DNA of 64,000 nucleotides from Burkholderiaceae bacterium (GTDB lineage Bacteria; Pseudomonadota; Gammaproteobacteria; Burkholderiales; Burkholderiaceae_B): assembly GCA_030158305.1 (NCBI GenBank), contig JAOATE010000091.1:16104-80103 (forward strand). The letters run 5' to 3'. The translations under genes and the position numbers were made by a program. The notes beneath the pieces are model-generated. The model had not been told where the DNA came from. It was given only the letters and a program-made list of their open reading frames with translations, and searched no databases. This document shows, piece after piece, positions 46,468 to 55,536 of the stretch (position 1 is its first letter; each line of letters opens with the position of its first letter).

Positions 46468-46502
46468 ATGCCCTCAGCGATATTGGACTGAGGGCATTTT
46501 TT
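46468..46502. terminator. bidirectional terminator between argG and the histidine kinase
   Basis: A 10-bp stem ATGCCCTCAG/CTGAGGGCAT with a 10-nt loop. Six T follow on the plus strand (argG), overlapping the kinase stop codon; TTTCTTTC follows on the minus strand. A second perfect 8-bp hairpin (CTCAATCA/TGATTGAG) lies about 40 nt upstream. Confidence 0.88.
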
Positions 46503-47565
46503 ATATCTGAAATTGATTCAAGCGTTCCAAGCGATTGAGCTGGGCTCCTTTGCGAAGTCCCGGAAATAACACCGTAATTTTGACGCCAGATAACAGCGGA
46601 ACACTCACAAGATTCCACCAGGCACCATGGGCACGTGCAATCTCACGCACCAGAGCCAGGCCAAGCCCTGAGCCTCCCTCTAAAGCATCGGAAGCACGGT
46701 AAAAGGCATCGAACACCCTACTTTGATCAGCCAAGCTGATTCCACAGCCATCGTCCTCGACGGATAAAGTCGGTGGTGTCTCAGTCACGATGAGCCGAAT
46801 GCGTTTCGCCCCCTTGGCGTAACGGATCGAGTTATCAATCAAATTACCTAAAAGCTCTCTGAGCAAAATGGGATCGCCTTCGATCCAAACGGGGTGCTCT
46901 GGTGCCTCAAGTTGCAAATCGATATGACACGCTTCTGCCCGCTCAAGCCACTCCGCACCACACGTGCGCGTCCACTCGGAGAGGTCCAAAAGAACGAAAT
47001 GATCTTGAGGACGCCCCTCGGGATCGACGCGAGCAAGAAGCAATAATTGTGTGCCCAGTCGAATCATGCGGTCGGTCACGCTTTTAATGCGCTCTGCACG
47101 TTCACGAATGTTAGGGGTCAAAGGCTGCGCCAGCATCAACTCAGATTCGAGTTTTAAACCTGTGAGAGGGGTTTTGAGCTGATGTGCAGCGTGACCCACA
47201 AAACGCCGTTGCGCCTCGAAAGTATCGTTTAAACGGGCAAATAATGCATTGGTATGGGTGAGCAGTTGATCGAACTCTGTCGGCAAGTCATCGAGTTCCA
47301 TTCGACCAAGGTCCTGCGCAGAACGCTGCGCAATTTGTTCAGAAAGTTTTGCCACAGAAGCCATGCTGCGATTGACGGCCCTGATGACGACCCAGACTAA
47401 CAATCCAATTAAAAGTGCTTGACCCGCCACCATCATCCAAAAAATATCTTCGCGCTGCCACTCATCTGAATCAAGCTTATAAGAGACGACCCAAGTCACA
47501 GCCTGGTCTAAAAGCACGAGAGCGATAATGGGGGGCAATAGACGAAGGATCAATAGCCTGGCCAT
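46501..47565 (-). CDS. Sensor histidine kinase with minimal periplasmic loop
   Basis: Inner-membrane kinase for the adjacent response regulator; 354 aa from ATG 47565 (AGGG upstream). An in-frame TTG at 47652 would add 29 residues and overlap the regulator. Two membrane helices (about 7-27 and 43-63) enclose only about 15 residues, so the extracytoplasmic sensor domain normal for TctE-like kinases is missing. HAMP-like linker, phospho-acceptor His128 in AAHQLKTPL, N box LLGNLIDNSIRYA, G1 VEDDGCGIS and G2 GGSGLGLALV are intact, so activity is expected. The signal is unknown. Confidence 0.88.
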   Translation of the reverse strand: MARLLILRLLPPIIALVLLDQAVTWVVSYKLDSDEWQREDIFWMMVAGQALLIGLLVWVVIRAVNRSMASVAKLSEQIAQRSAQDLGRMELDDLPTEFDQLLTHTNALFARLNDTFEAQRRFVGHAAHQLKTPLTGLKLESELMLAQPLTPNIRERAERIKSVTDRMIRLGTQLLLLARVDPEGRPQDHFVLLDLSEWTRTCGAEWLERAEACHIDLQLEAPEHPVWIEGDPILLRELLGNLIDNSIRYAKGAKRIRLIVTETPPTLSVEDDGCGISLADQSRVFDAFYRASDALEGGSGLGLALVREIARAHGAWWNLVSVPLLSGVKITVLFPGLRKGAQLNRLERLNQFQI

Positions 47566-47641
47566 TGATCCCTTTTGAGGCAACTTCACGGTAGAGCACC
47601 AGGCAGAGAAGATTTCCAAAAGGTGGTCAAACGCATGGGAA

Positions 47642-48310
47642 CTAGGCCTCAAGCTCTAACATGTAACCAAATCCACGGATGGTTTTAATGGCAACGCCCA
47701 ACCCTTCCAGTCTTTTTCGCAGCCTGTAAATGTAAACCTCAACTGCATTTTCACTAAAGTCTGCATCCATTGCAGAGAGTGCTTGGGTAATTTGCTGTTT
47801 TGTGACGACCTTTTCCGCCCGAGACAAGAGCATTTCCAGTACCGACATTTCTCGAACAGAAACAGTCAACAACTCGCCTGCCACGCGGACTTCGCGGTGC
47901 ACGGTGTCAAAACGAATCGAGCCAAACTCGACGATGGGCACAACGGTACCGAGGTGTCTGCGCGCAAAAGCACGAACGCGAGCGGCAAGCTCATCGAGTT
48001 CGAAGGGTTTTGAGAGATAGTCATCGGCGCCAGCATCAAGGCCCGCAACGCGATCGGCTAAAGCATCTCGTGCAGTCAAGACAAGCACGGGAATGTAGCG
48101 TCCTTCGAGGCGAAAAGTCTGCAAAACCTCCAAACCATCCATATCAGGAAGATTTAGATCCAGAACGACTAAATCATAAGAATAGTTTTTGATCGCCAGC
48201 AGCGCACGCTTGCCATCGGCAAGCCAGTCAACGGCATAGCCCTGACTAGTCAGGAACTCTTGAAGAGCCCGTCCTAGTGTTGCGTCATCTTCAATTAGTA
48301 ATACTCTCAT
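47642..48310 (-). CDS. OmpR/TctD-family response regulator
   Basis: DNA-binding response regulator; 222 aa. Receiver domain with acidic pair ED (8-9), phospho-acceptor Asp51 in VVLDLNLPDMDG, Thr in VLTARD and Lys in YLSKPF. The C-terminal winged helix has YIYRLRKRLE and IKTIRGFGYML. ATG 48310 with a weak ribosome site. It precedes the kinase, 76 nt away by the chosen start. The targets are unknown; no tct transport genes are near. Confidence 0.93.
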   Translation of the reverse strand: MRVLLIEDDATLGRALQEFLTSQGYAVDWLADGKRALLAIKNYSYDLVVLDLNLPDMDGLEVLQTFRLEGRYIPVLVLTARDALADRVAGLDAGADDYLSKPFELDELAARVRAFARRHLGTVVPIVEFGSIRFDTVHREVRVAGELLTVSVREMSVLEMLLSRAEKVVTKQQITQALSAMDADFSENAVEVYIYRLRKRLEGLGVAIKTIRGFGYMLELEA

Positions 48311-48376
48311 ACGAAAGATTTTACTCTCAGAAAGAATACTTTCCGCGAATATGAGCTCTGAGGGGGAGATATTGGG

Positions 48377-48452
48377 TGGTGGGTGCTACAGGACTCGAAC
48401 CTGTGACCTACGCCGTGTAAAGGCGCCGCTCTACCAACTGAGCTAAGCACCC
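48377..48452 (-). tRNA. tRNA-Val (anticodon UAC)
   Basis: 76 nt including encoded CCA. Acceptor GGGTGCT/AGCACCC, anticodon loop TTTACAC (UAC), T loop TTCGAGTC. Lies between hupB and the response-regulator gene on the same strand. Confidence 0.96.
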
Positions 48453-48552
48453 CATCATGTTGTGACAAACAGTCGTAATCGCAGTACTAAGAGGCAATAC
48501 TAAGCGGATACAAAGGTGAGCAAACAAAAACGAGGGAAAATCAAATAAAACT

Positions 48553-48597
48553 AAAAAAACAATGCGGATCGCATTATAGCGAACCGCATTGTTTTAG
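48553..48597 (-). terminator. intrinsic terminator of hupB
   Basis: An 11-bp stem (AAACAATGCGG/CCGCATTGTTT) continued past one A/A mismatch by 4 more pairs, followed by seven T on the minus strand. Lies just after the hupB stop. Confidence 0.9.
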
Positions 48598-48613
48598 CAA
48601 CTGAAAACGAGTC

Positions 48614-48886
48614 TTAGTTGACTGCGTCTTTCAGAGCCTTGCCTGGACGGAACTTAGGCACTTTGGCTTTTTTGATCTTAATGGCTTCGCCTGTACGTGG
48701 GTTACGACCTGTGCGAGCAGCGCGAGCTGTCACAGCAAAAGTGCCGAAACCGACCAAAGTCACGGTGCCACCCTTTTTGAGGGTTGTCTTGACAGCAGCA
48801 ATCATCGCATCAAGTGAGCGACCTGCAGCGGCCTTGGAGATGTCAGCCTTGGTGGCGATGTGTTCGATCAATTCGGTTTTGTTCAT
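48614..48886 (-). CDS. hupB: DNA-binding protein HU
   Basis: Nucleoid protein that bends DNA non-specifically; 90 aa. [20 protein letters not shown], and the DNA-clamp [14 protein letters not shown] with [17 protein letters not shown] rather than IHF by the NPRTGE/IKI arms. Single-gene unit between its promoter and terminator. Confidence 0.96.
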   Translation of the reverse strand: MNKTELIEHIATKADISKAAAGRSLDAMIAAVKTTLKKGGTVTLVGFGTFAVTARAARTGRNPRTGEAIKIKKAKVPKFRPGKALKDAVN

Positions 48887-48985
48887 ATTAGAGATACCTC
48901 TAGTGGTGTTAAAAAAAGCCAGATATTTTTTATCATCTGTGCCGAAATCATTTAGTGCAATCTAACAGCAACAGCACATGCCGTC

Positions 48986-49014
48986 ATTAAGCCTTGAGAC
49001 GCTGCGGCTGTCAA
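48986..49014 (-). promoter_or_regulatory. candidate sigma-70 promoter of hupB
   Basis: Minus strand TTGACA (49009-49014), 17 nt spacer, CTTAAT (48986-48991). It gives a leader of about 93 nt. The rest of the 270-bp gap to the sulfhydrylase gene shows only a short, weak hairpin. Confidence 0.5.
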
Positions 49015-49156
49015 GAAAAAATCACCGTATCAACCGCAACTTACTTGAATGTAAGAAAAAGAAAGAATTTCTTGAAGCTTTGCCACACTCTGTTCATTCA
49101 ACCCTAGCATCAAATAAAAAAATGCGTTAAAAGCATGCCAATTTACACCTAAAGGG

Positions 49157-50404
49157 TCAAGTTAATTTTTGACTTTTATCAAAAGCTTGAGAAAAGTCTT
49201 GGATTAAATCCTCTTCATCTTCGATCCCAACGGACAGACGAATCAAGCCCTCGGCGATCCCCATTTTTGCTCGCAATGCAGGACCCATTTCATAATAAAT
49301 TGTTTGCGCTGCAGGTAGAGCCAAGCTGCGCGTGTCTCCCACATGTGTCGCCAAAATCACGATTTCTAAGTGATTGAGAAAGTCAAAGCTATCGATACCG
49401 TCCGCCAACTCAAAGGCAATCAAATTGCCGAAACCGCCGTTAAATAGTTTTTTGGCGCGCTCATGCTGCGGGTGGGAGGGCAAACCTGGGTAGGCGACTT
49501 TTGCCACGCTGGGGTGTTGAGACAAATATGTCGCAATCGCTAGAGCATTGCTACATATTTTTCCCAACCTCAAGGACAGTGTCTCGGCCCCTACGGCAAT
49601 GCGATGTGCAGCATCCGCTGAAAGAGTGGCCCCCATATCGCGAAGACCTTTTTTCTTGATTTGAGTCAGTCCCCAACCTGTCACAGGACCCTTTTTGTAA
49701 ACATCCAATATATTGGGACATTTTGTCCAGTCAAAGAGACCCGTATCAGTGAGGGCGCCGCCCAAGGCATGCGCATGTCCACCAATATGCTTGGACAGGG
49801 AATTCATCACAAAAGAAGCCCCCACAGACGCAGGCTTGAAAAGCCAAGGCGAGGTCAATGTATTGTCGACAACGTAGATCAAACCACGCTCAGCACACAA
49901 CACACCAATCGCCTCAAGATCAGCAATCTGAGTGCCTGGGTTGGCGATCGTTTCGGTAAAAACCATGCGCGTATTTGGACGAATCGCTGCAGCAACAGCT
50001 GAAATATCCGTTGGGTCCACAAGCGTCAGCTCAATACCCAGCAACTCCAGCGTTCCAAACAAGCTGTTGGTGTTTCCAAAAATGAACTGACTGGAGATCA
50101 GGTGATCGCCTGCTTTGAGCAAAGTTGTGAACAGTGCAGCAAGTGCGCCCATCCCTGTCGCAAAGCTGAGGCTCGCCACACCGCCTTCCATCGCCGTAAT
50201 CTTTTTTTCTAAAGCATCCGTAGTAGGCGTACCTTGTCTCGCATAGGTGTATCCAGGCTTGCCTTGAAAAACAGCCGCCAACTCTCTTGCATCCGGATAT
50301 GCATATTGCGAAGAGGTGTGGATAGGCTTGTGCACCGCGCCATGCTCGACAGACAGTCGACGATCGCCATGCAAAATATTAGTGGTAAATCCGTACTTAG
50401 CCAT
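49157..50404 (-). CDS. O-succinyl/acetylhomoserine sulfhydrylase-like PLP enzyme
   Basis: Cys/Met metabolism PLP family (cystathionine gamma-synthase type); 415 aa. PLP lysine in MNSLSKHIGGHAHALGG, YTYARQGTPTTDALEKK, and SFATGMGAL. It could make homocysteine (MetZ-like) or act as a gamma-synthase; the branch cannot be fixed by eye. ATG 50404, weak ribosome site. It has a 60-nt gap to rlmB upstream, same strand. Confidence 0.85.
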   Translation of the reverse strand: MAKYGFTTNILHGDRRLSVEHGAVHKPIHTSSQYAYPDARELAAVFQGKPGYTYARQGTPTTDALEKKITAMEGGVASLSFATGMGALAALFTTLLKAGDHLISSQFIFGNTNSLFGTLELLGIELTLVDPTDISAVAAAIRPNTRMVFTETIANPGTQIADLEAIGVLCAERGLIYVVDNTLTSPWLFKPASVGASFVMNSLSKHIGGHAHALGGALTDTGLFDWTKCPNILDVYKKGPVTGWGLTQIKKKGLRDMGATLSADAAHRIAVGAETLSLRLGKICSNALAIATYLSQHPSVAKVAYPGLPSHPQHERAKKLFNGGFGNLIAFELADGIDSFDFLNHLEIVILATHVGDTRSLALPAAQTIYYEMGPALRAKMGIAEGLIRLSVGIEDEEDLIQDFSQAFDKSQKLT

Positions 50405-50464
50405 AACAAAATACTCAAAAAAACAGTGAGATGAAGCAATAGTTTAGTAGATGAAAAGAACGTT

Positions 50465-51205
50465 TTATTTGACGCCGCGCTGACGAACAGTTTCATACAA
50501 GCACACTGCAGTCGCGACGCTCACGTTCAAGCTCTCAACGCTTCCCAGCATAGGGATATGAACAAGCTCATCGCATGTCTCGCGCGTCAAGCGACGCATG
50601 CCCTCGCCTTCGGCCCCCATGACCCAACCCATCGCACGCTTACCTTGGATCTGATGAATACCTTCAGGCGCCTGATCATCTGTTCCCACTAGCCAAATAT
50701 CGCGATCTTTGAGGTCACGCATGGTGCGTGCCAAATTGGTCACCATAATGTATGGGACAGACTCTGCCGCGCCGCAAGCCACGCGTTGCACGGTCGTGTT
50801 GAGTCCGACTGCGCGATCTCTGGGCGCTACAACGGCATGCACACCAGCAGCATCGGCTGTGCGCAAGCACGCGCCAAGGTTGTGCGGATCCGTCACACCA
50901 TCCAAAATCAATAGCAGAGCAGGACCCTCCACTCCATCTAGAACATCGTCAAGATCATCGGCGAGCTTACGCGCATCGGCAACGGCAACAACCCCTTGGT
51001 GTCGTGATCCACCGGCCAGACCATCCAGACGGTCCGCACCTACCAAGTGAACAGGACGCCCTGCCTTGCTCACTTGGTCAATCAAAGACTGCATGCGCTT
51101 GTCTTTACGTTGCGTTTCGACATACACCTCGCGGATCGTCTCAGGTGCCTGTCTAAGACGGGCGATTACTGCGTGAAAACCTGCGAGCATTTGAGTAGCT
51201 GCCAT
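50465..51205 (-). CDS. rlmB: 23S rRNA (guanosine-2'-O-)-methyltransferase RlmB
   Basis: SpoU/TrmH-type (SPOUT knot) enzyme for Gm2251; 246 aa. N-terminal L30e-like substrate-binding domain ([10 protein letters not shown]), then [38 protein letters not shown] and the knot end [22 protein letters not shown] 8 nt before the ATG. Located 10 nt after rnr, the usual rnr-rlmB pair. Confidence 0.96.
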   Translation of the reverse strand: MAATQMLAGFHAVIARLRQAPETIREVYVETQRKDKRMQSLIDQVSKAGRPVHLVGADRLDGLAGGSRHQGVVAVADARKLADDLDDVLDGVEGPALLLILDGVTDPHNLGACLRTADAAGVHAVVAPRDRAVGLNTTVQRVACGAAESVPYIMVTNLARTMRDLKDRDIWLVGTDDQAPEGIHQIQGKRAMGWVMGAEGEGMRRLTRETCDELVHIPMLGSVESLNVSVATAVCLYETVRQRGVK

Positions 51206-51215
51206 TCATGAATTC

Positions 51216-53705
51216 CTAACGCCCTTTGCGAGCTGATTTTTTAACACCTGCGCCTTTAGTGGCTTTTAGCAATTTTTTGCTTGGCCGCGCAGTTTCTTGT
51301 TTGCCCGCTTTCTTTGCTTCGGCGCGCCGCACACTGGCGACTTTCCCTTGCAATTCAGCGGGTTTTGTTGGGGCCGCCTTTTTAACACGGCGAGCAACGG
51401 AGTCATCAGGACGCGCAGAGGCTTTACGCAAGGCCACAAAACTAGTGCCGGTTACAAGTCGAAACTCAATACGTCGCGCCTCTAGATCGACTCTCGCCAC
51501 TTGAACTTGCACCGCGTCAGTCAGACGAAAACGTATGCCTGTGCGTTCACCACGCAATTCATGCAACGACTCGTTGAACTGGAAATACTCCGTACCGAGC
51601 TCCGATACATGCACCATGCCTTCTACATGCAACGTGTCCAGTGTGACAAAAATACCAAAGCTCGCCACGCCAGTCACACGACCACTAAAGGTCTCGCCGA
51701 CGCGTTCTTTCACAAACCAACATTTGAGCCACGCTTCCACATCGCGTGAGGCCTCGTCAGCCCGACGTTCGGTGCCTGACAACATCAACCCCAGCCTTTC
51801 CCATAAATCGTGCTCGTACTCTTGCTGAGTGGCTCCCGGAGCTGCGACAAAGCCGTGTAAAGCTGGCTGGTAACGCACGCCCTTGAGCAGGGCTTTAATG
51901 ACGCGATGCGTGAGCAAATCAGGATAGCGACGGATCGGCGAAGTAAAGTGGGTGTAGGCGGGATATGACAGACCGAAGTGACCCATATTGTCAGGACCGT
52001 AAATGGCCTGTTGCATCGATCGCAAACACATCGTTTGCAACAAAGCGTAATCAGGGCGCGCACGCGCCTTGTCGAGTAACTCGCCGTAATCTTTAGCCGT
52101 TGGCTCGGCTCCGCCGCCCAGACTTAAGCCAAGCGTTCTTAAAAACTCTCGCAAAGACTTGAGCTTGTCAGTCGTGGGACCCTCGTGCACTCGATACAAA
52201 CCGATGTGCTTGCTACGACCCATAAAATCAGCCGCGCAAGTGTTGGCCGCAAGCATGCACTCTTCGATGAGTCGGTGTGCATCGTTACGCACCAGACCAA
52301 TAATCTTTTCAATGCGTCCGAGTTCATTACAAACAATTTTGGTCTCAACCGTATCAAAATCAATCGCACCCCGCTCTTTGCGAGCTTGCTGCAAGAGCTG
52401 AAAGACTGAGTACAAACTTTGTATGTGCGGAGTGACATGGGAAAGACTGCGTGCCGCAGGTCCTTGAGGTTGCTGCAGTGTTTCCCAAACCTGGTTGTAT
52501 GTGGTTCGTGCATGTGAATGAATCACAGCATTGTAAAACTGGTAGGCCGCCACAGTGCCGGCTTTGGCGCCCGTGAGCGGAATCACCATATCGCAAACTA
52601 ATACCAGTCTGTCCACCTGTGGCTTAAGTGAGCACAAACCATTGGAGAGCTTTTCGGGCAACATCGGAATCACACGGCGTGGGAAATACACACTCGTGCC
52701 GCGGGTCCGCGCATCGATATCTAAGGCATCCTCAGGTGTTACATAGTGGCTCACATCTGCAATGGCAACCAACAAACGCCAGGCAGGACGTTTACGTCCA
52801 GAGCCTAAATCGACTTCTTCACAATAGACCGCATCATCAAAATCGCGGGCATCTTCGCCGTCGATCGTAATAAACGCTACATCGCGCAAATCAACACGAT
52901 CTTTGAGATCTTGTTTACGCACCGTATCGGGTAATTTTTCAGTTTGACGCCAGGCCGCATCAGAAAACTCGACCGGTACATCAAACTTTCGGACCGCAAT
53001 TTCGATTTCCATGCCTGGATCATCGATTTCACCGAGAATCTCCGCCACACGACCAAGTGGCTGGGTATGACGCGTAGGCTGTTCAATGATGTCGACGGAG
53101 ACGACTTGACCGTGTTGCGCGCCGCCTGTATCGGCAGGAGGAATCAATACATCGTGCTTGATGCGTTGATCTTCGGGAACCACGATCGTCATGCCGCGCT
53201 CGTTTAGAAAGCGACCGACTAAACGATTGGTGCGACGCTCAATCACTTCAACAATGGTGGCCTCAGGCTTACCACGGTATTCGCCGGTTGGCTTGACGAG
53301 TACGCGATCGCCGTGCAAGACCTTGAGCATCTCACGGGGAGATAGAAAAAGGTCTGGCCCTCCTCCATCGCGCACCAAAAATCCGAAGCCATCGCGATGT
53401 CCTTGGACGCGTCCTGCGACAAAGTCCAGCTTATTTGCCAGCAAGAGCACGCCTTTACGATTGGGCAACAACTGACCATCGCGCTCCATCGCGGCAAGCC
53501 GACGGTCAAAGCCCTTGAGTGTTTCCGGAGACTCGAGACCGAGTCGCGTCGCAAGATCTTCGGGAGAAAGCGGCACAAGTGCGGTACGTAAGGACTCTAA
53601 GATTTCTTCGCGACTTGGAACATCTGGATCAAAGTCAGGAGGAAGTTCAGGGGTGGCTGCGCTGGGGCGACCGTTCTTGGAATGAGGAGGAAGGCGATTT
53701 GCCAA
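51216..53705 (-). CDS. rnr: Ribonuclease R
   Basis: Processive 3'-5' exoribonuclease that degrades structured RNA; about 829 aa from the TTG at 53705. Cold-shock domains, RNB catalytic domain with DGEDARDFDDAVYC, the S1 domain (GETFSGRVTGVASFGIFVTL) and a Lys/Ala-rich C-terminal tail. The only in-frame ATG upstream (53780) lies inside the tRNA-Leu gene on the opposite strand, so it is unlikely; no other ATG precedes the conserved DFDPDVPSREEIL. The TTG has only a weak GAGA site. Its start overlaps the -35 region of the divergent tRNA promoter. Confidence 0.9.
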   Translation of the reverse strand: MANRLPPHSKNGRPSAATPELPPDFDPDVPSREEILESLRTALVPLSPEDLATRLGLESPETLKGFDRRLAAMERDGQLLPNRKGVLLLANKLDFVAGRVQGHRDGFGFLVRDGGGPDLFLSPREMLKVLHGDRVLVKPTGEYRGKPEATIVEVIERRTNRLVGRFLNERGMTIVVPEDQRIKHDVLIPPADTGGAQHGQVVSVDIIEQPTRHTQPLGRVAEILGEIDDPGMEIEIAVRKFDVPVEFSDAAWRQTEKLPDTVRKQDLKDRVDLRDVAFITIDGEDARDFDDAVYCEEVDLGSGRKRPAWRLLVAIADVSHYVTPEDALDIDARTRGTSVYFPRRVIPMLPEKLSNGLCSLKPQVDRLVLVCDMVIPLTGAKAGTVAAYQFYNAVIHSHARTTYNQVWETLQQPQGPAARSLSHVTPHIQSLYSVFQLLQQARKERGAIDFDTVETKIVCNELGRIEKIIGLVRNDAHRLIEECMLAANTCAADFMGRSKHIGLYRVHEGPTTDKLKSLREFLRTLGLSLGGGAEPTAKDYGELLDKARARPDYALLQTMCLRSMQQAIYGPDNMGHFGLSYPAYTHFTSPIRRYPDLLTHRVIKALLKGVRYQPALHGFVAAPGATQQEYEHDLWERLGLMLSGTERRADEASRDVEAWLKCWFVKERVGETFSGRVTGVASFGIFVTLDTLHVEGMVHVSELGTEYFQFNESLHELRGERTGIRFRLTDAVQVQVARVDLEARRIEFRLVTGTSFVALRKASARPDDSVARRVKKAAPTKPAELQGKVASVRRAEAKKAGKQETARPSKKLLKATKGAGVKKSARKGR

Positions 53706-53726
53706 AGTTTGAATCTCGCTTATAAT
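53699..53726 (+). promoter_or_regulatory. promoter of tRNA-Leu(CAG)
   Basis: TTGCCA (53699-53704), 16 nt, TATAAT (53721-53726), 24 nt before the mature 5' end. Nearly consensus. It overlaps the predicted rnr start codon on the other strand. Confidence 0.75.
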
Positions 53727-53750
53727 TCGGTGCTTCAGAAGTACAGATAG

Positions 53751-53835
53751 GCCCAGGTGGCGGAATTGGTAGACGCGCACGGTTCAGGTCCGTGTGCCGC
53801 AAGGTGTGGAGGTTCGAGTCCTCTCCTGGGCACCA
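53751..53835 (+). tRNA. tRNA-Leu (anticodon CAG)
   Basis: 85 nt with encoded CCA. Acceptor GCCCAGG/CCTGGGC, anticodon loop TTCAGGT (CAG), long variable arm, T loop TTCGAGTC. Confidence 0.96.
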
Positions 53836-53901
53836 TTGAAGTGTAAAGCAAAATACCTGTTGCTTTAATGATCTTCAGCGCTTTATCAGCAAAATAACCA
53901 A

Positions 53902-53940
53902 CCTCAAAACTCTTTAATGAGATTTTGGGGTTTTTTATTA
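53902..53940 (+). terminator. intrinsic terminator of tRNA-Leu(CAG)
   Basis: Stem of about 11 bp (CCTCAAAACTC with GAGATTTTGGGG, one bulge and one wobble) followed by TTTTTTATTAT. Confidence 0.75.
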
Positions 53941-53963
53941 TCTGAAAGTTAAGTGATGTTTCT

Positions 53964-54431
53964 TTATCCAGCATGCGCAACCAGTGCCTTTTTCATCATC
54001 ACGTGTTCAATATTGGCATCCAAAAAGACCTCCCCAAACTCGACAAAGCCTTGTTTGAGGTAAAAGCCTTTGGCGTGAAGCTGAGCGCCAAGCACAACCT
54101 CTTTGAAACCCCTATCTTGTGCCGCCTGAATCAGCGCGTGTAAAACCGCCGCGCCAACACCCTTTTTTCGCTCTGAAAGCTTGACTGCCATACGGCCAAT
54201 ATGACCATCCGGAAGTAGCCGCCCTGTCGCGACAGCCTCACCTTGGGGACTCAAGGCCAGAGCATGCAAGCATTGTGCATCCATTGCGTCGAGTTCTTCG
54301 GCAATGGGGACCTGTTGTTCCTCGACAAAAACCTCAAATCGAATCGCGCACGCTTGGTCACGCAACTCGGACCAAGAACCTAGTTGTACTTGAACAACCG
54401 AAGCATGCGTTTGAAAATTTTCGTGTTTCAC
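53964..54431 (-). CDS. GNAT family N-acetyltransferase (ElaA-like)
   Basis: 155 aa GCN5-related acetyltransferase. Core acetyl-CoA motif appears as IGRMAVKLSERKKGVGAAVL; N-terminal IRFEVFVEEQQVPIAEELDAMD and C-terminal LHAKGFYLKQGFVEFGEVFLD resemble ElaA-type proteins. The start is GTG at 54431, with AAGGA 7 nt upstream. Cytoplasmic; the substrate is unknown. Confidence 0.88.
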   Translation of the reverse strand: MKHENFQTHASVVQVQLGSWSELRDQACAIRFEVFVEEQQVPIAEELDAMDAQCLHALALSPQGEAVATGRLLPDGHIGRMAVKLSERKKGVGAAVLHALIQAAQDRGFKEVVLGAQLHAKGFYLKQGFVEFGEVFLDANIEHVMMKKALVAHAG

Positions 54432-54545
54432 TCAACATTCCTTTGACGGTCTATTTTTGTATTATGTCTGAGTTGACCTTAACGCGCATGAATCCCGAAC
54501 CAACGCGCTACACTTGGGCACCTTAAATTTCTATTATGTCGGGCT

Positions 54546-55487
54546 ATGTTTGCTGCGGTCATTGACGCTGCTTTTCCGGTATTTGCCCTGATCCTGACAG
54601 GATGGGTCTGCACTAAGCGCAATTTACTCGGCTCCTCCAGCCGTGAGGGCCTCAACAGATTTGTGATTTACCTCGCACTGCCTGCGCAACTTTTTGCCGC
54701 CATGTCGAATGTCGAGCTGTCAGACCTCGCTCAACCAGGTTTTTTTTGGTCTTTCGCCTTGGGTATGTTTGGCACCGCAGGCTTATATGCGCTTGTCTCA
54801 CGAGACAAACACATTCCTCCCCTTGATAGACTGATCAATAGTATGAGTGCCGCGTATGGGAACGCTGGCTTTATGGGCATACCACTCTGCCTGATGGTGT
54901 TTGGCAAGGAGGGGTTAGCCCCGTCGGTGATTACAGCCGTCTTTACCGTTTCTTTGCTCTTTGCCATGACAATCATGCTTGCCGAGTTGCTGAGACTGGA
55001 TCACTCTGGAATTTTGCCAGCCATTAAAAAAGTCCTTCACTCCATGCTGCGCAACCCACTATTAGTAGCCCCGATCTTGGGTGTTCTCTGGTCAGTCTTG
55101 CAGTGGCCGATGCCGGCACCGGCCATGCGTTACATCAGCTTGTTGGGCGATGCCTCCACACCCTGCGCGTTGATCGCCATCGGACTGTTTCTTGGACAGA
55201 CTTCAGAGCAACGCGCAGGCCCTGAGGTGATGCGTATTGTTCTGTTCAAACTCTTGTTTCAGCCTGCACTGACTGCACTTTTAGTATTGTTTGTGTTTGA
55301 CGTGCCAAAAACATGGGCCCTGGTCGCGATTCTGGCCGCGGCACTGCCTGTTGGGACCGGACCTTTTATGATGTCTCAACTCTATCAACGCGACGCCGCG
55401 GCCAGCGCTCGCGCAATTCTGGTTTCAACTGTTTTATCGGTTGTTACGATCTCGGCACTTGTTGCCTGGATCAGCCAAGAACTTTGA
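54546..55487 (+). CDS. AEC (auxin efflux carrier) family transporter
   Basis: Inner-membrane carrier with about ten membrane segments in two halves; 313 aa. Seen: FVIYLALPAQLFAAM, AAYGNAGFMGIPLCL and PVGTGPFMMSQLY. The family includes MdcF-like carriers for malonate and other anions. TATTAT (54532-54537) is only 8 nt before the ATG and no ribosome site is visible. No mdc genes nearby; the substrate is open. Confidence 0.88.
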   Translation: MFAAVIDAAFPVFALILTGWVCTKRNLLGSSSREGLNRFVIYLALPAQLFAAMSNVELSDLAQPGFFWSFALGMFGTAGLYALVSRDKHIPPLDRLINSMSAAYGNAGFMGIPLCLMVFGKEGLAPSVITAVFTVSLLFAMTIMLAELLRLDHSGILPAIKKVLHSMLRNPLLVAPILGVLWSVLQWPMPAPAMRYISLLGDASTPCALIAIGLFLGQTSEQRAGPEVMRIVLFKLLFQPALTALLVLFVFDVPKTWALVAILAAALPVGTGPFMMSQLYQRDAAASARAILVSTVLSVVTISALVAWISQEL

Positions 55488-55536
55488 GACCCCTTTTTTC
55501 AAACAACCTTATCAAACATTTTTCTAGGCGCTCACC

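Noticed and set aside
53735-53980. Minus-strand ORF of 81 codons with MVPRRGLEPP
   Set aside because: It is the antisense reading of tRNA-Leu(CAG), a classic annotation artefact.
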